A DNA stretch of 61,897 bases from Chloroflexota bacterium (GTDB lineage Bacteria > Chloroflexota > Dehalococcoidia > Lucifugimonadales > UBA3495). Of the stretch, positions 49,403 through 58,985 are shown piece by piece (the first letter of the stretch is position 1; every line of letters starts with the position of its first letter). The stretch lies in assembly GCA_009840165.1 (NCBI GenBank), contig VXOG01000079.1, forward strand, positions 1-61,897. Reading direction: 5' to 3'. Below the pieces are notes generated by a model that made no database searches, was not told the DNA's origin, and saw nothing but the letters and a program-made list of their open reading frames with translations. Position numbers and translations under genes: made by a program.

Positions 49403-49810
49403 ATGCTGAACAAGGTACATCACGTGACCTACGTTGTGGAAAGCGTAAGCGACATGGCCGCGTACCTCGAGACCAACTTCAACCTCACTCCACTGCGTAC
49501 CGACGAATTCACCGAGCGCGGCTTCAGGTCGATCCTCTACCAGATCGGCGACACCCTGGTGGACTTCTTCGAGCCGCTGCGGGACGACACGCCCATGGCG
49601 GCGCAACTGCGCGCCACCGGCCCAGGCGTGATGCACGTGGCCTGGGGCGTGGACGGTATCGACCAGGTATTCAGCGACCTGCAAACCAAGGGCAACGCCA
49701 TGCGCGGCGACGGCCCGTCCACCAGCCCCTTCGGGTACCAGACGGCCAGCATCGAGACCAGCAGCTCCCACGGCATCTACTTCCAACTGGCCGAGGGGGA
49801 GCATAGCTAA
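49403..49810 (+). CDS. VOC-family (glyoxalase-like) protein
   Basis: A 135-residue vicinal-oxygen-chelate protein with two beta-alpha-beta-beta-beta units: VHHVTYVVESVSDMAAYLET at the N-terminus and GVMHVAWGVDGIDQVFSDLQ in the middle. Metal-binding positions appear as H7 in the first unit and H76 in the second (MHVAWG). It follows GGAGG at 49392-49396. It is two bases upstream of an aldo-keto reductase and probably belongs to one transcript with it. Substrate unknown. Confidence 0.82.
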   Translation: MLNKVHHVTYVVESVSDMAAYLETNFNLTPLRTDEFTERGFRSILYQIGDTLVDFFEPLRDDTPMAAQLRATGPGVMHVAWGVDGIDQVFSDLQTKGNAMRGDGPSTSPFGYQTASIETSSSHGIYFQLAEGEHS

Positions 49811-49812
49811 CC

Positions 49813-50784
49813 ATGGAATACACCCAACTGGGCCGCACCGGCCTGACCGTATCCCGCGCCGGATTCGGCGGCGGCGGAATTGGGCAGGTTTGGGGCCAAA
49901 CCACTGAACGGGAAGCCATCGCCTCCGTCCACCGCGCTCTCGACCTGGGCATAACGTTCTTCGACGTGGCTCCGGCCTACGGGGACGGCAAGGCCGAGGA
50001 GGCGCTGGGCCGGGCGTTGGAGGGCCGCTCTGAACCCGTAGTTATCGCCACCAAGGTGCGGCTGGGAGCCGACGAGATGGACGACGTATCCGGCGCGGTG
50101 CGTCGTTCGGTGGATACCAGCCTCCGGCGCCTGCGCCGGGACTCGGTGGACGTGCTACACGTCCACAACCGCTTCACCGCCATCCGTGGCGAGGTTCCCA
50201 ACTCGCTGTCCGGCGACGACGTACTCGGCCCGGTGCTGGGCGCCTATCGGGAGGTGCAGCAGGCTGGCAAAACCCGGTTCATCGGCCTCTCCGCCATGGA
50301 CCACCACGTGCCGACCATGCGGCGCATCCTGGAAAGCGGCGAGTACGACACCGTGCTGGCGTACTACAACCTGCTGAATTGGACGGCCATGGAACCGCCG
50401 CCGCCCGGCGCAACCTTGTTCGACAACGGACATATCATCCCGCTGGCGAAGAGCCACAACATGGGCGTCATCGGCATCCGTTCTCACGCTGCCGGAGCGC
50501 TGACCGATGTCCTGGATCGGCCACCGCGTCCCGGCGACGCCCTGATGCAGAAGGACCTGGCCAGCGCGGCCAAACTCGGTTTCCTGCTCGACGGGCCGAT
50601 CCGCACGCTGTCCCAGGCCGCCATGGTCTTCTGCCTGATGAATCCCGACATCCACACCACGGTCCCCGGCGTCAAAAACGTGGCGGAGGCTGAGGAGACC
50701 GCCGGTTGCGTGGATTTGCCGCCGATACCCCCTGAACATCTGGCAAGGTTACAGGCGTTGTACAAAAACGACTTTCGGGATTAG
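49813..50784 (+). CDS. Aldo/keto reductase
   Basis: A 323-residue NAD(P)H-dependent reductase fold. It begins MEYTQLGRTGLTVSRAGFGG and shows the catalytic aspartate and tyrosine in FFDVAPAYGDG, the lysine in VIATKVRLG and the histidine in VLHVHNRF. The C-terminal NADP-binding region includes MVFCLMNPDIHTTVPGVKN. The family reduces aldehydes and ketones; the closest types are aldo/keto reductases of the 'galactose-dehydrogenase-like' class. It lies between the VOC gene and the MFS pair, with spacing of 2 and 13 bases. Confidence 0.9.
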   Translation: MEYTQLGRTGLTVSRAGFGGGGIGQVWGQTTEREAIASVHRALDLGITFFDVAPAYGDGKAEEALGRALEGRSEPVVIATKVRLGADEMDDVSGAVRRSVDTSLRRLRRDSVDVLHVHNRFTAIRGEVPNSLSGDDVLGPVLGAYREVQQAGKTRFIGLSAMDHHVPTMRRILESGEYDTVLAYYNLLNWTAMEPPPPGATLFDNGHIIPLAKSHNMGVIGIRSHAAGALTDVLDRPPRPGDALMQKDLASAAKLGFLLDGPIRTLSQAAMVFCLMNPDIHTTVPGVKNVAEAEETAGCVDLPPIPPEHLARLQALYKNDFRD

Positions 50785-50797
50785 CCAGTTGATCCGA

Positions 50798-52084
50798 ATG
50801 CGCAACGTTCCGGTCCTGGTGGTTTTGCAGGACCGAAATTTCCAGTTCCTGTGGGCGGCCCGGTGGATCCACGAGATCTCCCGGCGCATGGAACTGATCG
50901 TCTTGGGCTACCTCATCCTGGAACTCACCGGCTCGGCGTTCGCGGTGGGCTTGATCTCGGTATTCCTCAACGGGCCGCGCCCGCCGCTGGCCCTGGTGGC
51001 GGGGATGCTGGCCGACCGCCTGGACCGTTGGCGGATCCTCGTCGGCATGCACACCGTTTATCTGTTCATCGCCGCCGGCCTCCTCGTGCTCCTGATCTAC
51101 CAACTCGTCGAGCCCTGGCACGTTTTCCTCGCCATCCTGTTGCAGGGAACCGCCAAGGTGCTGGACGACCCCACCCGTCGCGCCGCCTTGTTCGACCTCG
51201 CCGGCCAGGACCGCATCGCGCACGCCATGTCGCTGGAGACCATCACCAACAACGGCGGCAAGGTTATCGGCCCTATGATCGGCGGGTTCATGGTGCAGTT
51301 CTACGGTTTCACCGGGGCGTTTATCGTATTGGTGGCGTTGGACTTGATCGCCGTCTTTCTCATATTCAAAATGCGCCTTCCCGAAGGTTCCGCCCAGATG
51401 GTCAGAGACACCGCTTTCTGGTCGGGCATCAAATCGGGGATCGGCCATTCATTCTCCAACAAGTTCGTGCTGGGTGTCCTGACCATCTCGCTGGTGATGA
51501 ACGGCATGATCCTGCCCCTGCAATACTTCATCCCGGTGGTGGCAACCGATGTTTTGAAGGTGGGCCCGGCCCTGGGCGGGATCCTTGGGGCAGCGGACGG
51601 CATCGGCGCGTTTATCGGCGCTATCATCATCGGCGGACGTTCGAGATACACGTACCACGGACGATATTTCGTCATCGGCGCGCTGATTGTAGGTATTGGC
51701 GTCGCGGTAGTTGCGTGGTCACCCTGGTTCGCGGTGTCTTTCCTGGTTCTGCTTTGTGCCGGCATGGGCCAGTCGGGATTCAGCGTCATGCAGAGCACCA
51801 TCCTGTTGCTGTCCTCGCCGGCCGAAATGCGGGGACGAATCATGGGATCACAGGGCCTAGTGAATGGCCTGGGCCATCTGGTTGGCGGCGTTGAGATCGG
51901 CGCCATCGCCCAGGCATTCACCATCTCGCTCGCCATCGGCATCAACGCCGGCATCGGCATCTTGCTCATGCTCCCGGTGATTCTGCTCACCCCCCTGGTA
52001 TGGCGTCCTGTGGAGGTATACCGTCGTCCCGAGGCCACCGACTCAACACGCCACGGCACAGATTCTGAGGCGACAGTCCCCTGA
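50798..52084 (+). CDS. MFS transporter, tandem copy 1
   Basis: A 428-residue major facilitator transporter with about 12 membrane segments. The first loop motif is GMLADRLDRWRILVG (about residues 70-84), and the first helix region is FQFLWAARWIHEISRRMELI. The closest named relatives are the enterobactin exporter EntS-like group, but no substrate is indicated. It starts at ATG 50798, 13 bases after the aldo-keto reductase. Its stop overlaps the start of a second, very similar copy (TGATG), which shows a recent tandem duplication. Confidence 0.9.
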   Translation: MRNVPVLVVLQDRNFQFLWAARWIHEISRRMELIVLGYLILELTGSAFAVGLISVFLNGPRPPLALVAGMLADRLDRWRILVGMHTVYLFIAAGLLVLLIYQLVEPWHVFLAILLQGTAKVLDDPTRRAALFDLAGQDRIAHAMSLETITNNGGKVIGPMIGGFMVQFYGFTGAFIVLVALDLIAVFLIFKMRLPEGSAQMVRDTAFWSGIKSGIGHSFSNKFVLGVLTISLVMNGMILPLQYFIPVVATDVLKVGPALGGILGAADGIGAFIGAIIIGGRSRYTYHGRYFVIGALIVGIGVAVVAWSPWFAVSFLVLLCAGMGQSGFSVMQSTILLLSSPAEMRGRIMGSQGLVNGLGHLVGGVEIGAIAQAFTISLAIGINAGIGILLMLPVILLTPLVWRPVEVYRRPEATDSTRHGTDSEATVP

Positions 52085-53349
52085 TGCGCATCAGCAACAT
52101 TCCGGTGCTGGTCATCCTCCAGGATCGGAATTTCCAGTTCCTGTGGGCGGCCCGGTGGATCCACGAGATCTCCCGGCGCATGGAACTGATTGTCCTAGGC
52201 TACCTCATCCTGGAACTCACCGGCTCGGCGTTCGCGGTGGGCCTGATCTCGGTGTTCCTCAACGGTCCGCGCCCGCCGCTTTCACTGGTGGCGGGAATGC
52301 TGGCCGACCGCCTCGACCGCTGGCGCATCATGGTGGGGACGCACATCGTCTATCTGTTTATCGCGTCATTCCTGCTGGCGCTGTTGTTCCTGCAATGGGT
52401 GGAGCCATGGCACGTTTTCCTCGCCATCCTGTTGCAGGGCACCGACAAGGTGCTGGACGACCCCACCCGACGCGCCGCCCTGTTCGACATAGCCGGCCAG
52501 GACCGCATCACCCACGCCATGTCGCTGGAGATGCTCACCAACAACGGCGGCAAGATCATCGGCCCGATCATCGGCGGGTTCATGGTGCAGTTCTACGGCT
52601 TCACCGGGGCGTTCATCGTCCTGGTGGTGCTCGACGTCCTGGCCGCTTTCTTCATCTTCAAAATGCGCCTCCCCGAAGGCTCCGCCCGGATGGTCCGGGA
52701 TACCGCTTTCCTCCAGGGCATCAAATCAGGAATCAGCCACTCGTTCTCCAACAAGTTCGTGCTGGGCGTGTTGGCCGTATCGTTGATCATGAACGGGATG
52801 GTGTTTCCCCTGCAATACTTCATCCCCGTGGTGGCCACCGACGTTTTGAAAGTAGGTCCGGCCCTCGGCGGCGTACTGGCCGCTGCTGAAGGAATCGGCT
52901 CGTTCCTGGGAGCCATCGTGCTCGCCGGACGAAACAGGTTCACGTACCACGGCAGGTACTTCATATTTGGCGCCCTCATCGTCGCTGTAGGCGTGGTCAT
53001 TGTCGCGTGGTCGCCCTGGTTCGTCGTATCCTTCCTGGTGCTCTTGACCGCCGGGATGGGCCAATCGGGATTCAGCGTCATGCAGAGCTCCATCCTGCTG
53101 CTCTGCTCTCCGCCCGAAATGCGCGGCCGCATCATGGGCTCCCAGGGGTTGGTGAACGGAGTGGGACACGTGGTCGGCGGCGTCGAGGTCGGCGCCATCG
53201 CCCAGGCGTTCAGCATCTCCATCGCCATTGGCTTTAACGCCGGCATCGGCATACTCCTCATGCTTCCGGTGATCATCTGGACGCCGCTGGTCTGGCGGGC
53301 GGTAGAGGCTTACCGCCGCCCGGAGGCGAGCGGGCAGGCTGCGGACTGA
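52084..53349 (+). CDS. MFS transporter, tandem copy 2
   Basis: A 421-residue transporter about four-fifths identical by eye to the preceding copy over its full length, including FQFLWAARWIHEISRRMELI, GSAFAVGLISVFLNGPRPP and FSVMQSSILLLCSPPEMRGR. The first 250 bases are almost identical in DNA, so the duplication is recent or kept uniform by recombination. Differences cluster in loops and in helix 3 (SFLLALLFLQWVEPW versus GLLVLLIYQLVEPW), which could mean a change of substrate or simple drift. Confidence 0.9.
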   Translation: MRISNIPVLVILQDRNFQFLWAARWIHEISRRMELIVLGYLILELTGSAFAVGLISVFLNGPRPPLSLVAGMLADRLDRWRIMVGTHIVYLFIASFLLALLFLQWVEPWHVFLAILLQGTDKVLDDPTRRAALFDIAGQDRITHAMSLEMLTNNGGKIIGPIIGGFMVQFYGFTGAFIVLVVLDVLAAFFIFKMRLPEGSARMVRDTAFLQGIKSGISHSFSNKFVLGVLAVSLIMNGMVFPLQYFIPVVATDVLKVGPALGGVLAAAEGIGSFLGAIVLAGRNRFTYHGRYFIFGALIVAVGVVIVAWSPWFVVSFLVLLTAGMGQSGFSVMQSSILLLCSPPEMRGRIMGSQGLVNGVGHVVGGVEVGAIAQAFSISIAIGFNAGIGILLMLPVIIWTPLVWRAVEAYRRPEASGQAAD

Positions 53350-53456
53350 AGAGCGCCCGCGTTCACCGCAACCGGCGCCCGCTATCGGGTATAATCCGAC
53401 TCACGGCCGGATTCGACCGCCAATGGGCTGAACTTGCCAACCATTTGAGGTTCCCC

Positions 53457-54200
53457 ATGACCACTACTAAACCTACCCCTATCCCTACCACGCCGCCAAC
53501 CGGGCCCGAGTTTCGCCTGCCCGAGCCGCCGGAGGATCACGAAAGCAAAGTGACCAGTTTCTTACACCTGGCTGCCAACGGCAACGCGCACCACCTGGCC
53601 ATGCACCTGGGCAACCTGGATACCACCCTGGTGGGCGGGGAACGCTACGTAGTGGCGCGCACCACCCGTAACATGGCCGGCAGCCATTATCCCGATTTGG
53701 TGGTGGCCTTTGACGTGAACCTGGCAGCCTACCACGCCAGGAACGGGTACATCATAGATGAACAGGGGAAACCGCCGGATTTCGTCCTGGAAATAGCGTC
53801 GCCCAGTACCGGTAACACAGACATGGATGAGAAGCCGGCCGACTACGCAGCCCAGGGCATTGGGGAGTACTGGACCTTCGACGCAACCGGTGAATACCAC
53901 GGCGTGCGCCTGTCGGGATACCGGCTGGTGGGTGGGGTGTACGTCGCCATTGACATTGAGGAGTTGCCGGACGGCAGTTTGCAGGGATACAGCCCAACGC
54001 TGAACCTGGACCTGCGCTGGGAGTTGGAGCAGTTGGTGTTTTACGACCCGGCGTCCGGCCAGCCTATCGCAACCTTCAACAGCGAGCGCGAACGCGCCGA
54101 TAACGCTGAAGCCCGCGCCGACACCGCCGAAGCCCGCGCTGCCGCCGCTGAAGCCCGCATCCGCGAGTTGGAAGACAAATTGCGGCGGCGCGACGACTAA
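53457..54200 (+). CDS. Uma2-family protein with coiled-coil tail
   Basis: A 247-residue protein with the Uma2 nuclease core (NMAGSHYPDLVVAFDV, PPDFVLEIASPSTGNTDMDE and QGIGEYWTFD). It begins with a proline/threonine-rich stretch and ends in a 45-residue alanine/arginine/glutamate-rich tail (SERERADNAEARADTAEARA and following) that should form a coiled coil. Such tails occur on some Uma2 proteins and may allow oligomerisation. GAGG precedes the ATG. It lies 12 bases before the gamma-glutamyltransferase gene and could be co-transcribed. Confidence 0.82.
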   Translation: MTTTKPTPIPTTPPTGPEFRLPEPPEDHESKVTSFLHLAANGNAHHLAMHLGNLDTTLVGGERYVVARTTRNMAGSHYPDLVVAFDVNLAAYHARNGYIIDEQGKPPDFVLEIASPSTGNTDMDEKPADYAAQGIGEYWTFDATGEYHGVRLSGYRLVGGVYVAIDIEELPDGSLQGYSPTLNLDLRWELEQLVFYDPASGQPIATFNSERERADNAEARADTAEARAAAAEARIRELEDKLRRRDD

Positions 54201-54212
54201 CCAGGAGCAGAT

Positions 54213-56018
54213 ATGGTCATCCAGCAGACTATCCACAATTTCGAACAGGGCGACGTTGTTCTACCCGAAACCGGCCGCCCGGTAGTCCGCTCCAACGAGG
54301 GCGTCATCTCGTCGGGCCACTACCTCACGTCAATGGCTGGCATGAAGATGCTCATGGCCGGCGGGAACGCCTTCGACGCCATGGTCGCGGCCAGCCTGGC
54401 CGCCGCCGTGGTGGAACCCATCGCGTCCTACTCACTGCTCGCGGAGGGCGTGTTCATGCTTTACGACTCGGACAGCGGCGACCTCACCTCACTCAACGGA
54501 CAAGGGGGCGCGCCCGGCGCGGCCACGCCTGAGTTCTACCGTTCCCGAGGACATGAGCGTATCCCAACCGGCCCGGGACTGGACGCTCCGCTGTCCTTCA
54601 CCCAGCCGGGCATTGTCGATGCGTTCACCGCAATGCTGGAACGCTACGGCAGCCTTTCCTTTGCCGAGGTCGTGGCACCGGCCATCAGCTACGCCGAGGA
54701 CGGAATCCCCCACTACGAGTACATGCTGGAACGTCTGAAGTCCCGCTCCGGCCAGGAGCAGTTCGACAACTTCCCGCCCGGCGGTTGGGACGTGTTCTAC
54801 GACGGCCGCCAAGTTCCGGCCCCCGGCGCGCTGATGGTGCAGCCGGGCCTGGCCAACACTCTCAAGACCATGCGCGACGCATCCCTGGCCGAAACCGATT
54901 CCCGCAGCGCCAGCCTCCAGGCTGCCCGAGACGCCTTCTACTGCGGCCCCATCGCCAGGCAGTTCGTCGAGTCCACGAAGGCCGTCGGCGGCATCTTCAC
55001 CATGGAAGACCTGGCTGGCTACCACAGCAAGTTCGCCGAACCCGTAACCACCACGTTCAACGGACACCAGGTCTGGGGACAGGACACCTGGACCCAAGGC
55101 CCCATGCTGATGCAGGCCCTGAACATCCTGGAGAACTTCGACCTCCGCGCCATGGGACACAACAGTCCAGCCTACATCCACACCGTCGCGGAAACGCTGA
55201 AACTCTGTTTCGGCGACCGGGAGGCGTTCTACGGCGACCCCGACTTTGCCGCCGTTCCCATCGACGGCCTGCTCTCCAAAGAGTATGCCGCCGAGCGTGC
55301 CCAGCTCATAGATCCAGAGGGCGCGTATCCCGCGCAGCCCCAGCCGGGCGACCCGTGGAAATACTCCAAGCTCAGCGGCAAGACCGCTCCTCAGGTGATG
55401 GCGGAACCCATCTACGCCGGCCCCGACTCATCGGGCGATGACGGCACGACCCACGTATCCGTCCTGGACAAGCGCGGCAACCTGGTGTGCGGCACCATCA
55501 GCGGCGGCTCGTTCTCCAAGTCGGTGTTCTTCCCCGAGCTTGGGGCATGCCCCAGCACGCGCATCGAGATGTTCAACTGCGAACCGGGCCATCCCAACGT
55601 GGTGGAACCAGGCAAGCGCCCGCGCACCACGCTGGTCAACTACATTGTTGCCAAAGACGGCCAGCCCGTGATGACCGTGGGCTGCCCCGGCGGAGACAAC
55701 CAGGTGCAGGGCAACCTCCAGCTCATCCTGAACTCACTGGTGTTCGGCATGGACCCGCAGCAGGCTGTCGAATCGCCCCGGTTCGCCACCGCCAGCAACG
55801 TTAACTCCTTCTACCCCCACGTGTATTACCCCGGCCAACTCGACCTGGAGGACGGCATACCCGAGCGCACCGCCGACGCCCTGCGCGCGTTCGGCCACAA
55901 AATCCACCGCACCGCCAACTGCGGCCTGGGCGCAACCGTATCGGCCCGCGACCCCAAGACCCGTTCCCTCAGCACCGGCGCCGACCCGCGCCGCGCCTGC
56001 TACGCGCTGGCGTTGTAA
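54213..56018 (+). CDS. Gamma-glutamyltransferase family protein
   Basis: A 601-residue member of the Ntn-hydrolase family that cleaves itself and transfers gamma-glutamyl groups, for example from glutathione. The nucleophile threonine is in DDGTTHVSVLDKRGN (about residue 412), directly after the cleavage point. The N-terminal domain has AGMKMLMAGGNAFDAMVAAS, and the C-terminal part has CPGGDNQVQG. No signal peptide was found, so it seems cytoplasmic or uses another route. The gene name ggt is possible but substrates in this lineage vary. Confidence 0.88.
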   Translation: MVIQQTIHNFEQGDVVLPETGRPVVRSNEGVISSGHYLTSMAGMKMLMAGGNAFDAMVAASLAAAVVEPIASYSLLAEGVFMLYDSDSGDLTSLNGQGGAPGAATPEFYRSRGHERIPTGPGLDAPLSFTQPGIVDAFTAMLERYGSLSFAEVVAPAISYAEDGIPHYEYMLERLKSRSGQEQFDNFPPGGWDVFYDGRQVPAPGALMVQPGLANTLKTMRDASLAETDSRSASLQAARDAFYCGPIARQFVESTKAVGGIFTMEDLAGYHSKFAEPVTTTFNGHQVWGQDTWTQGPMLMQALNILENFDLRAMGHNSPAYIHTVAETLKLCFGDREAFYGDPDFAAVPIDGLLSKEYAAERAQLIDPEGAYPAQPQPGDPWKYSKLSGKTAPQVMAEPIYAGPDSSGDDGTTHVSVLDKRGNLVCGTISGGSFSKSVFFPELGACPSTRIEMFNCEPGHPNVVEPGKRPRTTLVNYIVAKDGQPVMTVGCPGGDNQVQGNLQLILNSLVFGMDPQQAVESPRFATASNVNSFYPHVYYPGQLDLEDGIPERTADALRAFGHKIHRTANCGLGATVSARDPKTRSLSTGADPRRACYALAL

Positions 56019-56069
56019 GGATACTCGTTACAATCCGTTTGGCGATCAGAGCGTTTCCTGGGCGAGGGT

Positions 56070-56097
56070 GTAGGGGCGAGGCATGCCTCGCCCCTAC
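56070..56097. repeat. Palindrome GTAGGGGCG...CGCCCCTAC between convergent genes
   Basis: A 28-bp perfect inverted repeat with inner GAGGCATGCCTC. It stands 51 bases after the gamma-glutamyltransferase stop and 39 bases before the end of the convergent MFS gene. Confidence 0.85.
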
Positions 56098-56136
56098 CGA
56101 TGTCTTCGCTTCGTTTCGCCGGTCCCCGTAACCCTC

Positions 56137-57492
56137 CTACCCCGCCGGCGTAGCAGCTAGTTGCCGGCCTGCCGCCCGCCCTACCCCGAACCACAGCGCC
56201 GTCAACAGGCACAGCCCGGCAGCAACGCTGATGGACGTGGACCATCCGACCCAACCCGCCGCGGCGGCCAGGGGTAGCGCGCCCAGGTGGTGAAAACCGG
56301 GCGTGAAGTGCAGAATCCCCATCACCCGGCCGCGTATCTCGGCCGGGGCGGCCAGTTGCAGGATCGTGGTCGCGAGCGGCCAGACCGTGCCCAGGCTGGT
56401 GGCTCCCACCACCATGAACAGACCCCAGGACACCCAGAAACTGTTAGACCATGCGAACAGCGTCAGGCAGACGCAGAAGACCGTGATGCACGCCAGAAAC
56501 CACCGGTACAGCCACCGACGGCCCATGAACGTGATGCTCAGATTTCCGATGAGCGAGCCAACACCGTTGGCCAACAGCAGCAGCCCGGCCTGATAGGCGT
56601 CGGCGCCCAGATGCTCTTGCGCGAAGGCTGGGAGCGCGGCCAGGTGGCTCATGCCCAGCCCGCCCCAAGAGCAGGCCAGCACGATCACCGTCAGCAGCAC
56701 CGGCGAGCGCCAGATTTGCGCCAGCCCCTCGGTGAAATGGCGCAGTGCCGATTCGGATGCTGACCTGGCGGTTCTTTCCCCAAGCCGTATCCAGTAAACC
56801 GAGAAGACGCTTGCCAGGTAACACGACCCGTTGACGAACAGGGCCGCGCTGATGCTCCAATGGTCGATGACCAATCCGACCAGCGGCGGGCCGACGATCC
56901 TCCCGATGTGTACCGCCGCGTTGAAGTGGGCCACCGCGTCCAGCAGCGTCCGCTGGTCCACCAGATCGGAGATCATCGCCACACGCGCCGGCTGATTCAA
57001 CGCCTGCAACGAACCCAGCAGCACCGCCGCAATGTAGATGTGCCACACTGTCACCAGGCCGGCCAGTGAAAGCGCCGCCAGAGTGGAGATCACGCTGCCA
57101 ACGATGAACTGTATCGCCATCAGCAGCCGCTTGCGGTCGATTGAGTCGGCGATTACGCCGCCCACCATCAGCAGCCCAACGTTGGGCACTCCGTACAGGA
57201 ACAGCACCAGTCCGAATTGCGTCTTGGACCCGGTCACTTCCAGCACCAGCCAACCCAGCACCAGGAACTGCATCCCCTGGGCAAAGGCTTGCGTGGCGGA
57301 ACTGGTCCAGTACCACCGGAAGTTGGACGAACGCCACGGACTCACGGCCCGCCGCAGGTAAGCCGCAACGCCACGCCCGTCGGCCTGCGGCTCTACCAAG
57401 ATATAGACTCTGTCGTGGCCGCTGCCGGACTCGGCAAAGCGTTCAGATGCAACTGGTAAATCACCCGCCGATTGTAATCCATCAAGTCGCAA
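56137..57492 (-). CDS. MFS transporter, EntS-like
   Basis: A 451-residue membrane transporter with about 12 hydrophobic helices. Landmarks are the first helix region WYWTSSATQAFAQGMQFLVL, GGVIADSIDRKRLL (about residues 112-125) in the loop 2-3 motif and APAEIRGRVMGIL in the late half. It is distinct from the duplicated pair at 50.8-53.3 kb. The start is TTG at 57492; the first 50 residues are not typical of the family, so the true start may lie at an internal codon nearer the first helix. Substrate unknown. Confidence 0.85.
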   Translation of the reverse strand: MRLDGLQSAGDLPVASERFAESGSGHDRVYILVEPQADGRGVAAYLRRAVSPWRSSNFRWYWTSSATQAFAQGMQFLVLGWLVLEVTGSKTQFGLVLFLYGVPNVGLLMVGGVIADSIDRKRLLMAIQFIVGSVISTLAALSLAGLVTVWHIYIAAVLLGSLQALNQPARVAMISDLVDQRTLLDAVAHFNAAVHIGRIVGPPLVGLVIDHWSISAALFVNGSCYLASVFSVYWIRLGERTARSASESALRHFTEGLAQIWRSPVLLTVIVLACSWGGLGMSHLAALPAFAQEHLGADAYQAGLLLLANGVGSLIGNLSITFMGRRWLYRWFLACITVFCVCLTLFAWSNSFWVSWGLFMVVGATSLGTVWPLATTILQLAAPAEIRGRVMGILHFTPGFHHLGALPLAAAAGWVGWSTSISVAAGLCLLTALWFGVGRAAGRQLAATPAG

Positions 57493-57541
57493 AGTGGGCT
57501 ACAGCTGTTGAGGCGCACTGAATTATCGGCGCATTGCACCT

Positions 57542-57627
57542 GTCATTCCGGCCTTGAGCCGGAATCCAGGAACTTCCACGATTGCCTATCGCCAGGATTT
57601 GTGGATACCGGCTTTCGCCGGTATGAC
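57542..57627. repeat. Two-hairpin unit, TGGATACCGGC type
   Basis: GTCATTCCGGC...GCCGGAATCCAG followed at distance by TGGATACCGGC...GCCGGTATGAC. It sits in the 265-bp divergent gap between the MFS and luciferase-like genes. Confidence 0.8.
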
Positions 57628-57757
57628 GGTATTGGTTCTCCACGACCAATCCAAGTCTTATCAGTTAGAAGATTGCTTGCCGTCGTGGGAAAGCCAACAA
57701 TATCCCGCAAGCAACCAGTGGTATCATCGCCCCACCCACCAAACGGAGGATCTCAGT

Positions 57758-58603
57758 ATGGACATCGGAGTTACGGCCAGGGCTTCCAGCAATTCGGTTG
57801 ACCCGGCAGAATTGGCAAAGCGCGCCGAGGAATTGGGGTTTGAGTCGTTCTGGCTGCCCGAGCATCCCATCCTGCCGGTGCATACCACATCCCGCTACGG
57901 CGGCACGCCCGACGGCTCAATACCGCCCTCAATGGCTGACATCGGCGATCCGCTCATCGCCCTGTCCATGGCAGCGGCCGTCACCAGCACAATCAAGCTC
58001 GGCACCGCCATCAGCCTGGTGCCGGAGCACAACCCCCTGATGCAGGCCAAGCAGATCGCTACGCTGGACAAGTTCTCCAACGGCCGGTTCCTGTTCGGCA
58101 TCGGCGCCGGCTGGTTGCAGGAAGAGACCGAGATCATGGGCGGCAACTTCCCGCGTCGCTGGGGCCAGACCCGCGAGGCCATCCTGGCCATGAAGGAACT
58201 CTGGACCAAGGACGAGGCGGAGTTTCACGGGACGTTCTTCGACTTCCCGCCAGTCAAATGCTCACCCAAGCCGGTGCAGCAGCCGCACCCTCCGGTATTC
58301 CTGGGCGGCTACGCGGCCAACGTATTCAAGCGCGTGGTGGCCTGGGGCGACGGCTGGATGCCCGTGCGCGTAACCGAGGAGCAGGTGAGGGCCGGCCGCG
58401 CCACCATGGACGAACTGGCCGAGGCCGCCGGCAGAGACCCCAATTCCATCCAGCTAATAGTCTCCAACGTCACGCCTGACCGTGAAGTCATCGCCGGATA
58501 CGAGGCCGCCGGCGCCAACCGCGTAACGGTAGCCCTGCCCCCTGACGCCGGCCCCAACGGTCTGGACGAGTTGGAACGCCTGGCGGAAAAGGTGATGGGC
58601 TAA
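57758..58603 (+). CDS. LLM-class F420-dependent oxidoreductase
   Basis: A 281-residue luciferase-like protein of the TIGR03619 type, predicted to use coenzyme F420 or FMN. It shows GFESFWLPEHPILPVH (about residues 28-43), AAAVTSTIKLGTAISLVPEH (about 73-92), RFLFGIGAGWLQEETEIMG and PPVFLGGYAANVFKRVVAWG. The ATG at 57758 is preceded by GGAGGA. Substrate unknown. The short hypothetical gene downstream is 28 bases away and probably on the same transcript. Confidence 0.88.
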   Translation: MDIGVTARASSNSVDPAELAKRAEELGFESFWLPEHPILPVHTTSRYGGTPDGSIPPSMADIGDPLIALSMAAAVTSTIKLGTAISLVPEHNPLMQAKQIATLDKFSNGRFLFGIGAGWLQEETEIMGGNFPRRWGQTREAILAMKELWTKDEAEFHGTFFDFPPVKCSPKPVQQPHPPVFLGGYAANVFKRVVAWGDGWMPVRVTEEQVRAGRATMDELAEAAGRDPNSIQLIVSNVTPDREVIAGYEAAGANRVTVALPPDAGPNGLDELERLAEKVMG

Positions 58604-58631
58604 AGGAGCCCGAACGACGGCGGCATCCCTT

Positions 58632-58952
58632 ATGGCCAACACTGACTACACCACCCCCTCCGTTGGCCCCCGCGCATGGTCGCTGATGCGCGGCCGGCTG
58701 GACGGCGAAAGCTGGGCCAGCAATCACGCCGAACCCCACGAGCTCATCGCCTGGGCCGACATCGCCGACTTCGAGCATTACATGGGCCCGATGCCCTTTC
58801 CCTACGACAACGCCAGGGCGGTAGAGTTCTACGAGGCCGCCCGATCCGACGCGGCAACCGCCGGCATGCCCTTCACCCACCGGGAATACGCCGGCGGTTT
58901 CCTCCAATCGGTGTACGAAACGCTGCAAGCGAAACTCGGCCTGGACGCATAA
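58632..58952 (+). CDS. Small conserved hypothetical protein
   Basis: A 106-residue acidic, aromatic-rich protein with no family that I recognise. Segments such as LIAWADIADFEHYMGPMPFP and EFYEAARSDAATAG look like a compact helical fold. It lacks signal peptide and membrane segments. It lies 28 bases after the F420-type oxidoreductase gene on the same strand. Composition and codon use agree with real genes, so I accept it, but nothing points to a role. Confidence 0.65.
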   Translation: MANTDYTTPSVGPRAWSLMRGRLDGESWASNHAEPHELIAWADIADFEHYMGPMPFPYDNARAVEFYEAARSDAATAGMPFTHREYAGGFLQSVYETLQAKLGLDA

Positions 58953-58985
58953 TTTCTCGGAGTATCAGCCGTCACTCCCGGGACT

